Assembly (NCBI RefSeq): GCF_014696625.1
Contig: NZ_JACJQL010000024.1
Location: forward strand, 1 to 64,000
Length of the DNA stretch: 64,000 nt
DNA from: Nostoc parmelioides FACHB-3921
Lineage (GTDB): Bacteria > Cyanobacteriota > Cyanobacteriia > Cyanobacteriales > Nostocaceae
Direction: 5' to 3'
Numbering within the stretch: position 1 is the stretch's first letter; each line of letters opens with the position of its first letter. Below the pieces are notes generated by a model that made no database searches, had not been told where the DNA came from, and was given only the letters and a program-made list of their open reading frames with translations. This document shows positions 35,462 through 43,677 of this stretch, piece after piece. A program made the position numbers and the translations under genes.

Positions 35462-38377
35462 ATGACTGACAATCTCGTGACTATAGATAAAAATACTTAT
35501 GATTCTCTTCAACAGGAACTCATAGGACTACGCCAGGTAGTAGCAAAGACTTTACAACCAGGGTTATTGATTGAGTATATACCTGCGGCGATCGCTATTT
35601 TCGACAGTGAGATGCGCTACTTACTGGCTAGTCGGCGTTGGCGAGAGGACTATAACTTAGTTGATGAGAATATCGTTGGTCGTTCTCATCATGATGTTTG
35701 TCCGGAAATAACTTTGGGTTGGCAAAACAGATATGAGGGTTGTTTGGCGGGAAATAAGGAGAAATCTGAAGAAGAAATTTTCATCCGTCGGGATGGGACT
35801 ATTGATTGGGTGAAATGGGAAATAAATCCTTGGTATGAACCATCAGGTGAGGTGGGTGGTTTAGCTGTTGTCTCTGAGGTAATTACCGCACGCAAACAAT
35901 CAGAAATTGCTTTAGCCGATAGTGAAAGGCGTTTAAGAGATGCGGAAGCACGGTTGCAGCGACTAGCTGATAATCTGCCAGGGATGCTTTATGAATTTTG
36001 TCTCCAACCTGATGGCACAAAGACTTTCCCTTATGTTTCCTCTGGGTGTCGAGAACTGATAGAATGCAGTCCCCAAGAGTTAGAAGATGATGCCTCGCTC
36101 ATTTTTCCCAATACTCATCCTGAGGATATGATAGGGCTGCAAGAGGCGATGCTTAACTCTGCACAAACTCTGCAAAACTTTGAACATGAGTGGCGTATTA
36201 TCACTTCTTCTGGTCGGCTAAAATGGGTCAAAGCAGTTTCCCGACCGGAACGTAAGCCAGGAGGCGAAATCACTTGGTATGGTTATCTATTGGATATAAG
36301 CGAACAGCAAGCCGCACTCCGTGAACGCAAGCAAGCAGACCAACAATTGCAACAGCAAGCACAGTTGTTACAAAGTATTTGGGAAGGCGTAGATTACGGT
36401 ATCTTTGTTTTGGATGTTTTGGATGATGAAGCAGAGTTTCGTTACGTTCAAATCAATCCTGCCATGCACCGCATTAGTCCTATACCTCTGGAATCTTTCA
36501 TCGGTAAGACAACGGCAGAAGCACTACCACCCGAAATTGCCAACTTATATCGCCAGCGCTATCAACAATGTATCAAGTCGAGAAAAAGCCTATTCTTTGA
36601 GGATGATTTCTTAGTAAATGACAAAGAAACTTGGTGGCTAATCAATATTACCCCTCTTGGTGATAGCAATTCACGAATTTCACAACTCGTAGTGACAGCG
36701 ACGGAAATTACAGAACGCAAACAAGCTGAACAAGAACGGCAATTGTTTGTCTCTCTTATTGAAAATAGCAGTGACTTTATTGGTTTTGCGACTTTAGCAG
36801 GAAAACCATTATTTCTGAATGAAGCTGGACTCAAGTTAGTTGGTCTTGATAGTTTAGACGCTGTGAAGAATCTCCACATCATGGATTTTTTCTTCCCAGA
36901 AGATCAAGAAGATTTGGAAAAAAACATCATTCCTGCGGTAAATGAGGATGGTTTATGGCAGGGTGAATATCGTTTCCGCAACTATCAGACTCATGAAGGA
37001 ATACCAGTTGACTTTAATATGTTTACTGTTAAAAGTCCGGAAACTGGAAAATCTGTGTGTTTAGCAACAGTTACTCGTGATATTCGGGAACGTAGGAAAG
37101 TAGAAGCATTACTGCAAGAACAAGAACAATTTTTACGTAATATTTATGAGGGTGTTGATCAAATTATCTTTGTGGTTGATGTTTTAGAAAACTTAGATTT
37201 TTGTTATACAGGTTGGAACTCCACAGCAGAAAGGTATACAAGAATTAGTCGCAATGATGCTATTGGTAAAGCACCTGAAGATATTTTTGGTAGTGTTGAA
37301 GGTCTCTTAGTACGTCAACGATACAAAAACTGTGTAGAGGCTGGTGTTAGCATTTCTTTTGAAGATTGTTTAACTGTCAACAATCAAGAAACTTGGTGGT
37401 TAACTAAAATTAATCCTCTAAGAAATAGTGCTGGTAGAATTTATTGCCTGGTTGGGACAACTTTAGATATTACACAGCGCAAACAAGATGAAATTCAATT
37501 GCGACAGCAAACCGAAAATCTGGAAAACGCTTTACGTGAATTACAACTTACCCAAACTCAACTTATCCATAGTGAGAAAATGTCTTCTATTGGGAATATG
37601 GTTGCAGGTGTAGCCCACGAAATCAATAATCCAGTTAACTTTATTCATGGTAATTTGATTCCCGCCAGTGAATATGCTCAAGACTTGTTACAGCTAGTAG
37701 AACTTTATAGACTACACTTTCCCTATCCACCAGAAGAAATTCAGGAATTCATTATAGATATTGACTTTGATTTCCTCAAAGAAGACTTGGTTAAGCTGCT
37801 GCAATCTATGCGTATAGGAACCCAACGCATTCGAGAAATTGTCTTATCACTCCGCAATTTTTCCCGCCTTGATGAAGCTGAATTTAAGCAAGTAGATATT
37901 CATGAAGGTATCGATAGTACTCTCATGATTTTACAAAATCGTCTGAAAGCTAAGTCAGACCATCCAGAAATTGCAGTTGTTAAAGATTATGGCGATTTAC
38001 CTTTGATTGATTGTTATCCTGGTCAGTTAAATCAGGTATTTATGAATCTCATTAGTAATGCTATTGATGCTTTAGATGAGTCAGTTATCGGTGGTCATTT
38101 GTCGGTTACTACACCCACAATTTCTATTCGTAGCGAAATGATTAATAATAATTGGGTACGAATTACTATCTCAGATAATGGTGTAGGGATTCCTCCAGAA
38201 ATATTATCGAAACTGTTTGACCCATTTTTTACTACTAAATCTGTGGGTAAGGGAACTGGCTTAGGTTTATCTATCAGTTATCAAATCGTTGTGGATAGAC
38301 ACAATGGGAAATTAACTTGCAATTCAATACCTGGAGAAGGAGCAGAATTTGTCATCGAGATTCCTATTCATCAGTGA
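35462..38377 (+). CDS. Multi-PAS hybrid-free sensor histidine kinase
   Basis: A 971-residue sensor kinase with no transmembrane helix. About five PAS/PAC units fill residues 25-650; PAS3 and PAS5 are internal duplicates (both contain ...EGVD..IFV.DVL, ...RQRY..C and ...ETWWL..I.PL). The histidine kinase core follows: His719 in GVAHEINNPVNF, then N-box ISNAIDALDES, DNGVGIPPEI and a G2 GKGTGLGLSIS box. There is no receiver domain and no adjacent response regulator gene, so it is an orphan cytoplasmic sensor. Start at the ATG 35462, since the frame opens at a TTG at 35438. Signal unknown. Confidence 0.92.
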   Translation: MTDNLVTIDKNTYDSLQQELIGLRQVVAKTLQPGLLIEYIPAAIAIFDSEMRYLLASRRWREDYNLVDENIVGRSHHDVCPEITLGWQNRYEGCLAGNKEKSEEEIFIRRDGTIDWVKWEINPWYEPSGEVGGLAVVSEVITARKQSEIALADSERRLRDAEARLQRLADNLPGMLYEFCLQPDGTKTFPYVSSGCRELIECSPQELEDDASLIFPNTHPEDMIGLQEAMLNSAQTLQNFEHEWRIITSSGRLKWVKAVSRPERKPGGEITWYGYLLDISEQQAALRERKQADQQLQQQAQLLQSIWEGVDYGIFVLDVLDDEAEFRYVQINPAMHRISPIPLESFIGKTTAEALPPEIANLYRQRYQQCIKSRKSLFFEDDFLVNDKETWWLINITPLGDSNSRISQLVVTATEITERKQAEQERQLFVSLIENSSDFIGFATLAGKPLFLNEAGLKLVGLDSLDAVKNLHIMDFFFPEDQEDLEKNIIPAVNEDGLWQGEYRFRNYQTHEGIPVDFNMFTVKSPETGKSVCLATVTRDIRERRKVEALLQEQEQFLRNIYEGVDQIIFVVDVLENLDFCYTGWNSTAERYTRISRNDAIGKAPEDIFGSVEGLLVRQRYKNCVEAGVSISFEDCLTVNNQETWWLTKINPLRNSAGRIYCLVGTTLDITQRKQDEIQLRQQTENLENALRELQLTQTQLIHSEKMSSIGNMVAGVAHEINNPVNFIHGNLIPASEYAQDLLQLVELYRLHFPYPPEEIQEFIIDIDFDFLKEDLVKLLQSMRIGTQRIREIVLSLRNFSRLDEAEFKQVDIHEGIDSTLMILQNRLKAKSDHPEIAVVKDYGDLPLIDCYPGQLNQVFMNLISNAIDALDESVIGGHLSVTTPTISIRSEMINNNWVRITISDNGVGIPPEILSKLFDPFFTTKSVGKGTGLGLSISYQIVVDRHNGKLTCNSIPGEGAEFVIEIPIHQ

Positions 38378-38392
38378 ATTGTGATGACTGCT

Positions 38393-38968
38393 TTACCAAA
38401 CTATTTGTAAACTCAAAATGAACCCTGGTAATATATCTTCCCCAGATAATTCTGTAGGCGATGCTAATAGTTCTACGGGTTTTCCTAGACGATATATTTC
38501 TACTTGCTGTGTTTTACGGTTAATTAACCAGCCCAGTTTTACTTGATTATCTATATATTCTTGCATCTTGGCTTGTGTATCTTCCAAGCTGTCGCTAGGT
38601 GACATTAACTCTAAAACAAAATCTGGCGCAATTGGGGGAAATTTTTCCTGTTGTTCTGGTGTGAGTGCATCCCATCTTTCTTTTCTTATCCAAGCCACAT
38701 CAGGAGAACGATTTGCACCGTTGGGTAGTTTGAAACAGGTGGAAGAATCAAAACATATGCCTAATTTTGTTTGACGATTCCAGATAACAAAATCAGCATT
38801 TATTTCTGAGTTCTTATTTCCTGTTTCTCCTCCTGTAGGTGGCATAATAATTAATTCTCCTTTATGGTTGCGCTCAAATTTGACACCAGGATTTTCTCGA
38901 CATAGTTGATAAAATTGGTCGTCGGTGAGTTTAATAATTGGGTTGAGGTTGACTGTATATGCTGTCAT
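38393..38968 (-). CDS. Uma2 family protein
   Basis: A 191-residue Uma2 protein of the PD-(D/E)XK fold. The conserved elements are FERNHKGELIIMPPTG (29-44), the Asp of RSPDVAWIRKERW, Glu in FVLELMSPSD, and the Lys in AKMQEYIDNQVKLGWLI. The WLINRKTQQVEIYRLG end is typical. It is convergent with the histidine kinase gene (stop codons 16 bp apart) and divergent from a second Uma2 gene (39103), so the two sit back to back over 134 bp. Function unknown. Confidence 0.88.
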   Translation of the reverse strand: MTAYTVNLNPIIKLTDDQFYQLCRENPGVKFERNHKGELIIMPPTGGETGNKNSEINADFVIWNRQTKLGICFDSSTCFKLPNGANRSPDVAWIRKERWDALTPEQQEKFPPIAPDFVLELMSPSDSLEDTQAKMQEYIDNQVKLGWLINRKTQQVEIYRLGKPVELLASPTELSGEDILPGFILSLQIVW

Positions 38969-39102
38969 TTATATTTCCCGCCGCCTACGTTACTTTAGTG
39001 TATTCAGCCAAGTTTCTAAGCCTGCACTCAATTTTTGTTTAAATAATATCACGCCAGTATCTTTATCCTTTAAAATAAAGCCATGAGATTTAGGTTAAGC
39101 CT

Positions 39103-39747
39103 ATGACTGCAAGATTGCTGACACCACCGGATGAAATCATTCACTTGTCGGGGATAAGTTGGCAAACTTATGAAACACTTTTGTCCGAGTTGAGCGATCG
39201 CCGTCTGCGGTTGACTTATAATCGTGGCTATCTAGAGATTATGTCCCCATCCCCAGAACATGAAAGATTTAAGAAAGTTGCAGGGCGTTTTGTTGAGACA
39301 ATTGCTGAAGAACTAGACATACCCATAGAACCATTGGGTTCAACTACCTTCAAGCGTCCTGAGGTGAGTGGTGTAGAACCAGATGAATGTTTCTACATTC
39401 AAAATATTGCTTTGGTTCGGGGAAAGAAACGACTGGATTTAACACAAGTTCCAGCACCGGATTTAGTCGTGGAAATTGATGTTACTAGTAGTTCTCAAAG
39501 TCGTCTCCAGGTTTATGCAGATTTGGGTGTAGCAGAAGTTTGGATTTATAACGGGGAATCTTTGGTAATTAAGCAATTAGAAAACAACTCTTATATTACT
39601 TGCCAAACAAGTCAATTTTTCACAAATTTACCTATTCCAGAAATTGCTGGATTTTTGCAACAAGCTGAGATAATTGATTATTTGGAGTTAGTAAAGCTAT
39701 TTCGTGATTGGGTGAGAAATCAGGTAGAGAAGGTACAGAAATACTAA
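39103..39747 (+). CDS. Uma2 family protein
   Basis: A 214-residue Uma2 protein from a different subgroup than its neighbour: RRLRLTYNRGYLEIMSPSPEH (31-51) with the Asp of EPDECFYI, Glu in LVVEIDVTSSS and the Lys/Arg block SRLQVYADLGVAEVWIYN. The C-terminal helix is charged. Divergent from the 38393 Uma2 gene. The 58-bp tandem repeats begin 35 bp after the stop codon. Function unknown. Confidence 0.88.
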   Translation: MTARLLTPPDEIIHLSGISWQTYETLLSELSDRRLRLTYNRGYLEIMSPSPEHERFKKVAGRFVETIAEELDIPIEPLGSTTFKRPEVSGVEPDECFYIQNIALVRGKKRLDLTQVPAPDLVVEIDVTSSSQSRLQVYADLGVAEVWIYNGESLVIKQLENNSYITCQTSQFFTNLPIPEIAGFLQQAEIIDYLELVKLFRDWVRNQVEKVQKY

Positions 39748-39782
39748 GAAGTTTCCCCTCTTTTTAAGCAGGTGGATAATAG

Positions 39783-40040
39783 TAGCAGCGAGAAACCGAG
39801 AAACTGGGTTTCTTTTAGGTTTACCCAAAAATATCTGTTTGTAGGACGAGAAATCGAGAAACCGGGTTTCTTTTAGGTTTACCCAAAAATATCTGTTTGT
39901 AGGACGAGAAACCGAGAAACCGGGTTTCTTTTAAGTTTACCCAAAAATATCTGTTTGTAGGACGAGAAACCGAGAAACCGGGTTTCTTTTAAGTTTACCC
40001 AAAAATATCTGTTTGTAGGACGAGAAACCCGGTTTCTTTA
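39783..40040. repeat. 58-bp tandem repeat array with REP palindromes
   Basis: Four full copies (starting at 39783, 39841, 39899 and 39957) and a partial fifth at 40015. Each has CGAGAAACC, the REP palindrome AGAAACCGGGTTTCT and a constant CCCAAAAATATCTG tail. The last part, 39974-40040, ends with the inverted motif AGAAACCCGGTTTCT, forming a REPIN-like pair. The array runs into the 3' end of the transposase gene. Confidence 0.85.
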
Positions 40041-40564
40041 GAAGATTCTACAAATAGACGGTAACTGTCTAATGAAACAAAGTGCTGCAAAACTTTATCA
40101 TTTTTGATGATCTCACGATTGTGTAGCATTATATATTCTGAATAGCTGGAAAATTCCCAGTCTTGAGGATTTTTCACTAAATTGGCATTAACCGGATTTA
40201 AATGAATGTATCGAGATAGATGCAATAAATATTCATTACTATCTATGTGTATAGACTGAAAACGCCCTTGAAACAACGAACCCACTCTCTTAAAACGTTT
40301 ATTTATAGCTTTTGTATAAGCAAGCATAAACGGCTGCATTAAGTTTGATAAATTATCTGTGTTTAGGTAAACCAATAAGTGATAATGATTTGGCATCAAG
40401 CAGTAAGCAACTATTTCTACACCCTTATTCACAAGGTGTCTTTCCATGAGACGTAGGAAGAATAGGTAATTTTGACGCTCAAAGAATATCGCTTTGCGGT
40501 TATTACCTCGATTGTAAATGTGGTAGTAGTTTCCTGCTTGGAACTTTACATCACGAATTGGCAT
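39995..40564 (-). CDS. REP-associated tyrosine transposase (RAYT)
   Basis: A 189-residue Y1-HUH transposase. The HUH motif is His60-x-His62 in LMPNHYHLL and the catalytic tyrosine is Tyr119 in SRYIHLNPV. GSLFQGRFQSI near 95-105 is also a family mark. RAYTs are domesticated single-copy relatives of IS200/IS605 enzymes that spread REP palindromes. The last 15 residues (KETGFLVLQTDIFG) are encoded by the flanking repeat, so the 3' end has been taken from REP DNA. REP palindromes flank the gene on both sides. Confidence 0.93.
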   Translation of the reverse strand: MPIRDVKFQAGNYYHIYNRGNNRKAIFFERQNYLFFLRLMERHLVNKGVEIVAYCLMPNHYHLLVYLNTDNLSNLMQPFMLAYTKAINKRFKRVGSLFQGRFQSIHIDSNEYLLHLSRYIHLNPVNANLVKNPQDWEFSSYSEYIMLHNREIIKNDKVLQHFVSLDSYRLFVESSKETGFLVLQTDIFG

Positions 40565-40629
40565 TTGCTTAGATAATTCTTTTGATTACAGTTATATCTT
40601 TGCCAATTAGCGAGCGTCTAGCAGCGAAA

Positions 40630-40705
40630 CCCCAGCGAGAAACCGGGTTTCTTTTAGGTTGACTGCGAAAATAGCAGTTTGCAGCACGAGAAACCCGGTT
40701 TCTTT
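40630..40705. repeat. REPIN-like unit upstream of the RAYT gene
   Basis: AGAAACCGGGTTTCT at 40638-40652 and the inverted AGAAACCCGGTTTCT at 40689-40703, separated by 36 bp that include TGCGAAAATAGCAGTTTGCA. Same palindrome as in the 39783 array, on the opposite side of the RAYT gene. Confidence 0.8.
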
Positions 40706-40877
40706 AAACGAATGGTGAAATATTATTGAGTCGGACAAGTGTTCGGTTTTGCAACCTACCAACCTATCCAACCCGGTTTTATATTTGGAGGTCGTCACCT
40801 TCCTCGCTGGGACAGGTCTGGACTCCCTAATGTGCGCTCGATAAATTCCCACTTACCGACTCTGACTTTGGGGCGTA
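40706..40877 (-). other. GC-rich spacer downstream of the DGR template repeat
   Basis: About 170 bp downstream of the template-like repeat, in its transcription direction. It has no recognisable protein; an 81-codon frame (40607-40852) reads into the REPIN. In known DGRs, the RNA just after the template primes cDNA synthesis, so a retained structured spacer would be meaningful. It could also be debris of the lost reverse transcriptase region. Confidence 0.4.
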
Positions 40878-41005
40878 CTCACAGAATAGCCACCGCGACA
40901 ACACGAAAACCAACATTGTTGTTCCGATTCGCGCGCGCGTTTCTGTTGCGATTAGCACAGCGACAGTTCCTGGCATCGGCGAACCACGAACCGCCACGCA
41001 GCAGC
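40878..41005 (-). other. DGR template repeat (TR)-like sequence
   Basis: 128 bp that match the last 128 bp of the caspase/FGE gene (41195-41322) at 114 positions. Read on the minus strand it would give LLRGGSWFADARNCRCANRN and so on, with Asn at 8 of 9 variable positions, but it is preceded by an in-frame TAG and no start codon, so it is not a gene. The differences lie at 11 template adenines and 3 other bases. The 39-bp start (plus-strand side) and about 35-bp end are identical. Confidence 0.85.
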
Positions 41006-41194
41006 TAACGTTAACCTAATCCCATGCTCAGATTCTTAATTAATTGAGAAATCTGATTGTATATAGTGTATATTGGTTAGTAGGCAGAAATAGCAAATTT
41101 TAAAAAAAGATCGTTCCGCTTCGCTACACTAACAAAGGGTAAAGATTAAGAAGTGTAAAGTGGAAAAGGGCAAGAGAGAAAAGGGCAAGGAATC

Positions 41195-41322
41195 CTCACA
41201 GAATAGCCACCGCGACAACACGAAAACCAACATCTCTGTACCGACTCGCGCGCGCGTAGGTGAAGCGATCAGCACAGCGACAGAATCTGGCATCGGCGAA
41301 CCACGAACCGCCACGCAGCAGC
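41195..41322 (-). other. DGR variable repeat (VR) in the caspase/FGE gene
   Basis: The last 41 codons plus stop of the caspase/FGE gene. Compared with the template at 40878-41005, residues 572, 577, 579-581, 585 and 587-589 differ: Asn in the template becomes Phe, Asp, Phe, (Arg to Thr), Tyr, Ser, Tyr, Arg and Asp. The variable patch lies in the ligand-facing part of the C-type-lectin-like FGE fold. Confidence 0.85.
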
Positions 41323-42998
41323 CTCATGTTATTATCTTTACCAGTAAGCCACGCACTTCCATCTATCGGCGCGCTTTGGTAATTATTATTATATACATCT
41401 TCGCACCATTCATATACATTACCACACATATCGTATAAACCGAAAGAGTTCGGCGGAAATTCTCCTACATTTGTTGTTTCCTGACGGTATTTACCTTTTG
41501 GTGCTGCACCGTAGGGATAGTTACCGTCATAGTTAACTAAATCTGTGGTGATGGTTTCGCCAAAATAAAATGGTGTGGTTGTCCCTGCACGACAAGCATA
41601 TTCCCATTCCGCCTCGCTTGGTAGTCTGTAGGTTCTTCCTGTCTTCTGGCTCAACTTTTTACAAAACTCCACCGCATCATCCCAACTGACTTGTTCTACA
41701 GGTTTTTCATCGCCTTTGAAGTTAGCAGGATTTTTCCCCATAATTGCTCGATACTGCGCCTGGGTGACTGCATATTTCCCCATGAAGAAACCGGGGACTG
41801 TCACCTGACGCTGGGGACTTTCATCTGAGTCTCGGTCTTTCTCGCTTTCCGGTGAACCCATTGTAAATGTTCCCCCTGGTATCTGCACCATTTCCAAGGT
41901 GACACCATTCCCCAAGTCTTCTGCAAAATATTTTGCTGTCCGGTTTTGGCGGTTGGTGATTTTCCCTTGTGCGTTTACCGTCACCACTTCAAATTGAAAA
42001 GTAGGGACTTTAGGGACTGGGGGTTCAACTGTAGATACTCCCTTACCAGAGTTGCCAGAATTAGAATTTGATGAAGATGTTACTGGAGTTTCCCCACGAC
42101 CTAACCGTTCACGCTCAACCGCAATTTTTTTAATCGCCTCGATTGCATCTGCATCTTGTCCTGAAGCCGCAGCTAGTACCCGAATCCATAATTGTTCTGC
42201 TAAATCTAGATTACCTTCATCTTTTGCGCGATAAGCATCAATTTTGAGTGTGGCAATATCAGCTAAAGTTGCATATTTAGGTACAAGTATCAGATGGGAT
42301 TTATTTATAGGTTCAGCAATCACATAAGGAGTTTGTCTTCTATTTTGATGCTGACGCACAATTTCCGGTACACGCGACTTGAGATACTGATTCAACCTTT
42401 CCACGGTGGCGCATTTACCTTTAATCCCTAACCCTTCTATTAGTGCAGTGGTAAAAGCACCCTGTTGTAAGGCTGGTATTTCGTAAGAATATTCATGAGG
42501 ATTACAGGAAAAAATACTGATAACCCCTTGTTCACGGGCTGTTTCTGCGGTCTGTCCCCCAATACCTTGACCATTTTTTTGACCTTCATTGCGACAAGCA
42601 TCTAAAATTAACACCACATTATCCGCACCACAACGACGCAGGCGTTGAGTGACAAAATTAATGGAAATGGCTGTTTCTTGAATGTCATCGGGATTACCAT
42701 CGGAAGGCATGAGATAATCACATCCATCATGGCGCATCCCATGACCACTAAAGAAAAACCAGAAGTTATCACCCGCACCCATAAAGGATTTGTCAAATAC
42801 CTTTATTAACAATTGCCGTAAGTTAGCGCGGTTAGGGCGGTTTGATTCTACCCCATCAGTGTAGAAGAACACCTCATCAAACCCCGCTTCCTTACGAAGA
42901 AACTCCTGCATTAACTCTGCATCCCGCTTGGCATAGTTTAGGGGTTGCAACCAATCATACTGGTTAACTCCAATTGCGATCGCCCAATTTTTCGCCAT
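41196..42998 (-). CDS. Caspase-like protease fused to FGE-sulfatase (C-type lectin fold) domain, DGR target
   Basis: A 600-residue protein. Residues 1-240 are a peptidase C14 caspase-like (orthocaspase) domain with catalytic His86 (FFFSGHGMRH) and Cys135 (ILDACRNEG). A linker (about 241-355) with helical repeats and a Ser/Asn-rich stretch follows. Residues 356-600 are a formylglycine-generating/sulfatase-type domain (MVQIPGGTFTMGSP; RLPSEAEWEYACRAG; NVYEWCED; LLRGGSWF). The C-terminal 41 codons form a variable repeat matched by a template-like copy downstream. There is no signal peptide, so the protein is probably cytosolic. A sensor whose ligand-binding face is diversified would gate the protease (inference). 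Confidence 0.9.
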   Translation of the reverse strand: MAKNWAIAIGVNQYDWLQPLNYAKRDAELMQEFLRKEAGFDEVFFYTDGVESNRPNRANLRQLLIKVFDKSFMGAGDNFWFFFSGHGMRHDGCDYLMPSDGNPDDIQETAISINFVTQRLRRCGADNVVLILDACRNEGQKNGQGIGGQTAETAREQGVISIFSCNPHEYSYEIPALQQGAFTTALIEGLGIKGKCATVERLNQYLKSRVPEIVRQHQNRRQTPYVIAEPINKSHLILVPKYATLADIATLKIDAYRAKDEGNLDLAEQLWIRVLAAASGQDADAIEAIKKIAVERERLGRGETPVTSSSNSNSGNSGKGVSTVEPPVPKVPTFQFEVVTVNAQGKITNRQNRTAKYFAEDLGNGVTLEMVQIPGGTFTMGSPESEKDRDSDESPQRQVTVPGFFMGKYAVTQAQYRAIMGKNPANFKGDEKPVEQVSWDDAVEFCKKLSQKTGRTYRLPSEAEWEYACRAGTTTPFYFGETITTDLVNYDGNYPYGAAPKGKYRQETTNVGEFPPNSFGLYDMCGNVYEWCEDVYNNNYQSAPIDGSAWLTGKDNNMRLLRGGSWFADARFCRCADRFTYARASRYRDVGFRVVAVAIL

Positions 42999-42999
42999 C

Positions 43000-43392
43000 T
43001 TACCTTGGTTCTTGTCGCCTAAATGTCAGTGTAATTGCACCTTTTGAGCCTGCTTTCACGCCGTTACCAATTAACTTGACTTGACCTTCGCCGCTAATTT
43101 CTACTGATAACTCAATTTCTTCTAGCTGTAACCCAGGGTTGTTGTTGGCTTGCTGTTCTGCACGATTAAACAAACCCCCTACTAGTTGCAGAAAGTGTGT
43201 CATGTTCTTTTCTAAGTCTTGCGCTTTGACTGGGGAAGCATCTTCTACGCCTTTAGGGATAAGTATTTTTTCGAGCATTTTGTCTGCTAAACCGTGTGTA
43301 TTACTACTTGCGCCTTTAGAATTTCCAGGGGGGGAGGTTTCTGGTGCTTCGCCTGTGACTATCCAAATAACGTCTGAGGTTGTGTCTGTCAT
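43000..43392 (-). CDS. Trypco1-like small protein in operon with the caspase
   Basis: A 130-residue protein. The C-terminal 45 residues (EEIELSVEISGEGQVKLIGN, then SKGAITLTFRR) fit the beta-rich 'trypsin-co-occurring domain 1' pattern, found next to proteases and caspases in predicted conflict systems; this is a recollection and needs a profile search. The N-terminal part is polar and includes a predicted helix (KNMTHFLQLVGGLFNRAE). Its stop is one base from the ATG of the caspase gene, so the two form one operon. It could recruit or regulate the protease. Confidence 0.6.
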   Translation of the reverse strand: MTDTTSDVIWIVTGEAPETSPPGNSKGASSNTHGLADKMLEKILIPKGVEDASPVKAQDLEKNMTHFLQLVGGLFNRAEQQANNNPGLQLEEIELSVEISGEGQVKLIGNGVKAGSKGAITLTFRRQEPR

Positions 43393-43548
43393 ATTGCACT
43401 GGGTTTTTTAGTATCTTCGCATAAATATATGTATAAGAGGGATTATCTCACGCAGAGGCGCAACGAGAGAGATGGCGAATGGCGATCGCTGGTGAGAGGT
43501 ATTCTAGTAGGATGAGTGATTAGCGATCGCTGCAATTGACTAAAAACT

Positions 43549-43677
43549 ATGCAAGAGCCAACGGCAGGGGAAAATTTATATTTAGTTATTATCAATGAAT
43601 ATCGGATTGTTTATCACATCCAAGAACAGGATTTATTAATTACCGTCACTAAGGTTGCTCGTTCTCAAGATTATTAA
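43549..43677 (+). pseudogene. RelE/ParE toxin C-terminal fragment
   Basis: A 42-codon frame (MQEPTAGENLYLVIINEYRI, then VYHIQEQDLLITVTKVA) that matches the C-terminal half of RelE/ParE toxins, where the R-x-G-D-Y-R-I-V-Y strand and the final V-x-K-V strand are typical. The N-terminal catalytic part is absent, so it is a truncated remnant. It overlaps the 3' end of the antitoxin-like gene on the other strand. Confidence 0.55.

Noticed and set aside
39783..40040. CRISPR array
   Set aside because: The 58-bp units are repeated entirely, with no variable spacers, and belong to REP palindromes beside a RAYT gene.
40739..41008. 89-residue plus-strand frame over the template repeat
   Set aside because: It is the antisense reading of the template repeat and the spacer and has no homology of its own; the sense strand is the minus strand.
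41160..41438. 92-residue plus-strand frame over the variable repeat
   Set aside because: Antisense shadow of the caspase/FGE gene; no ribosome binding site.
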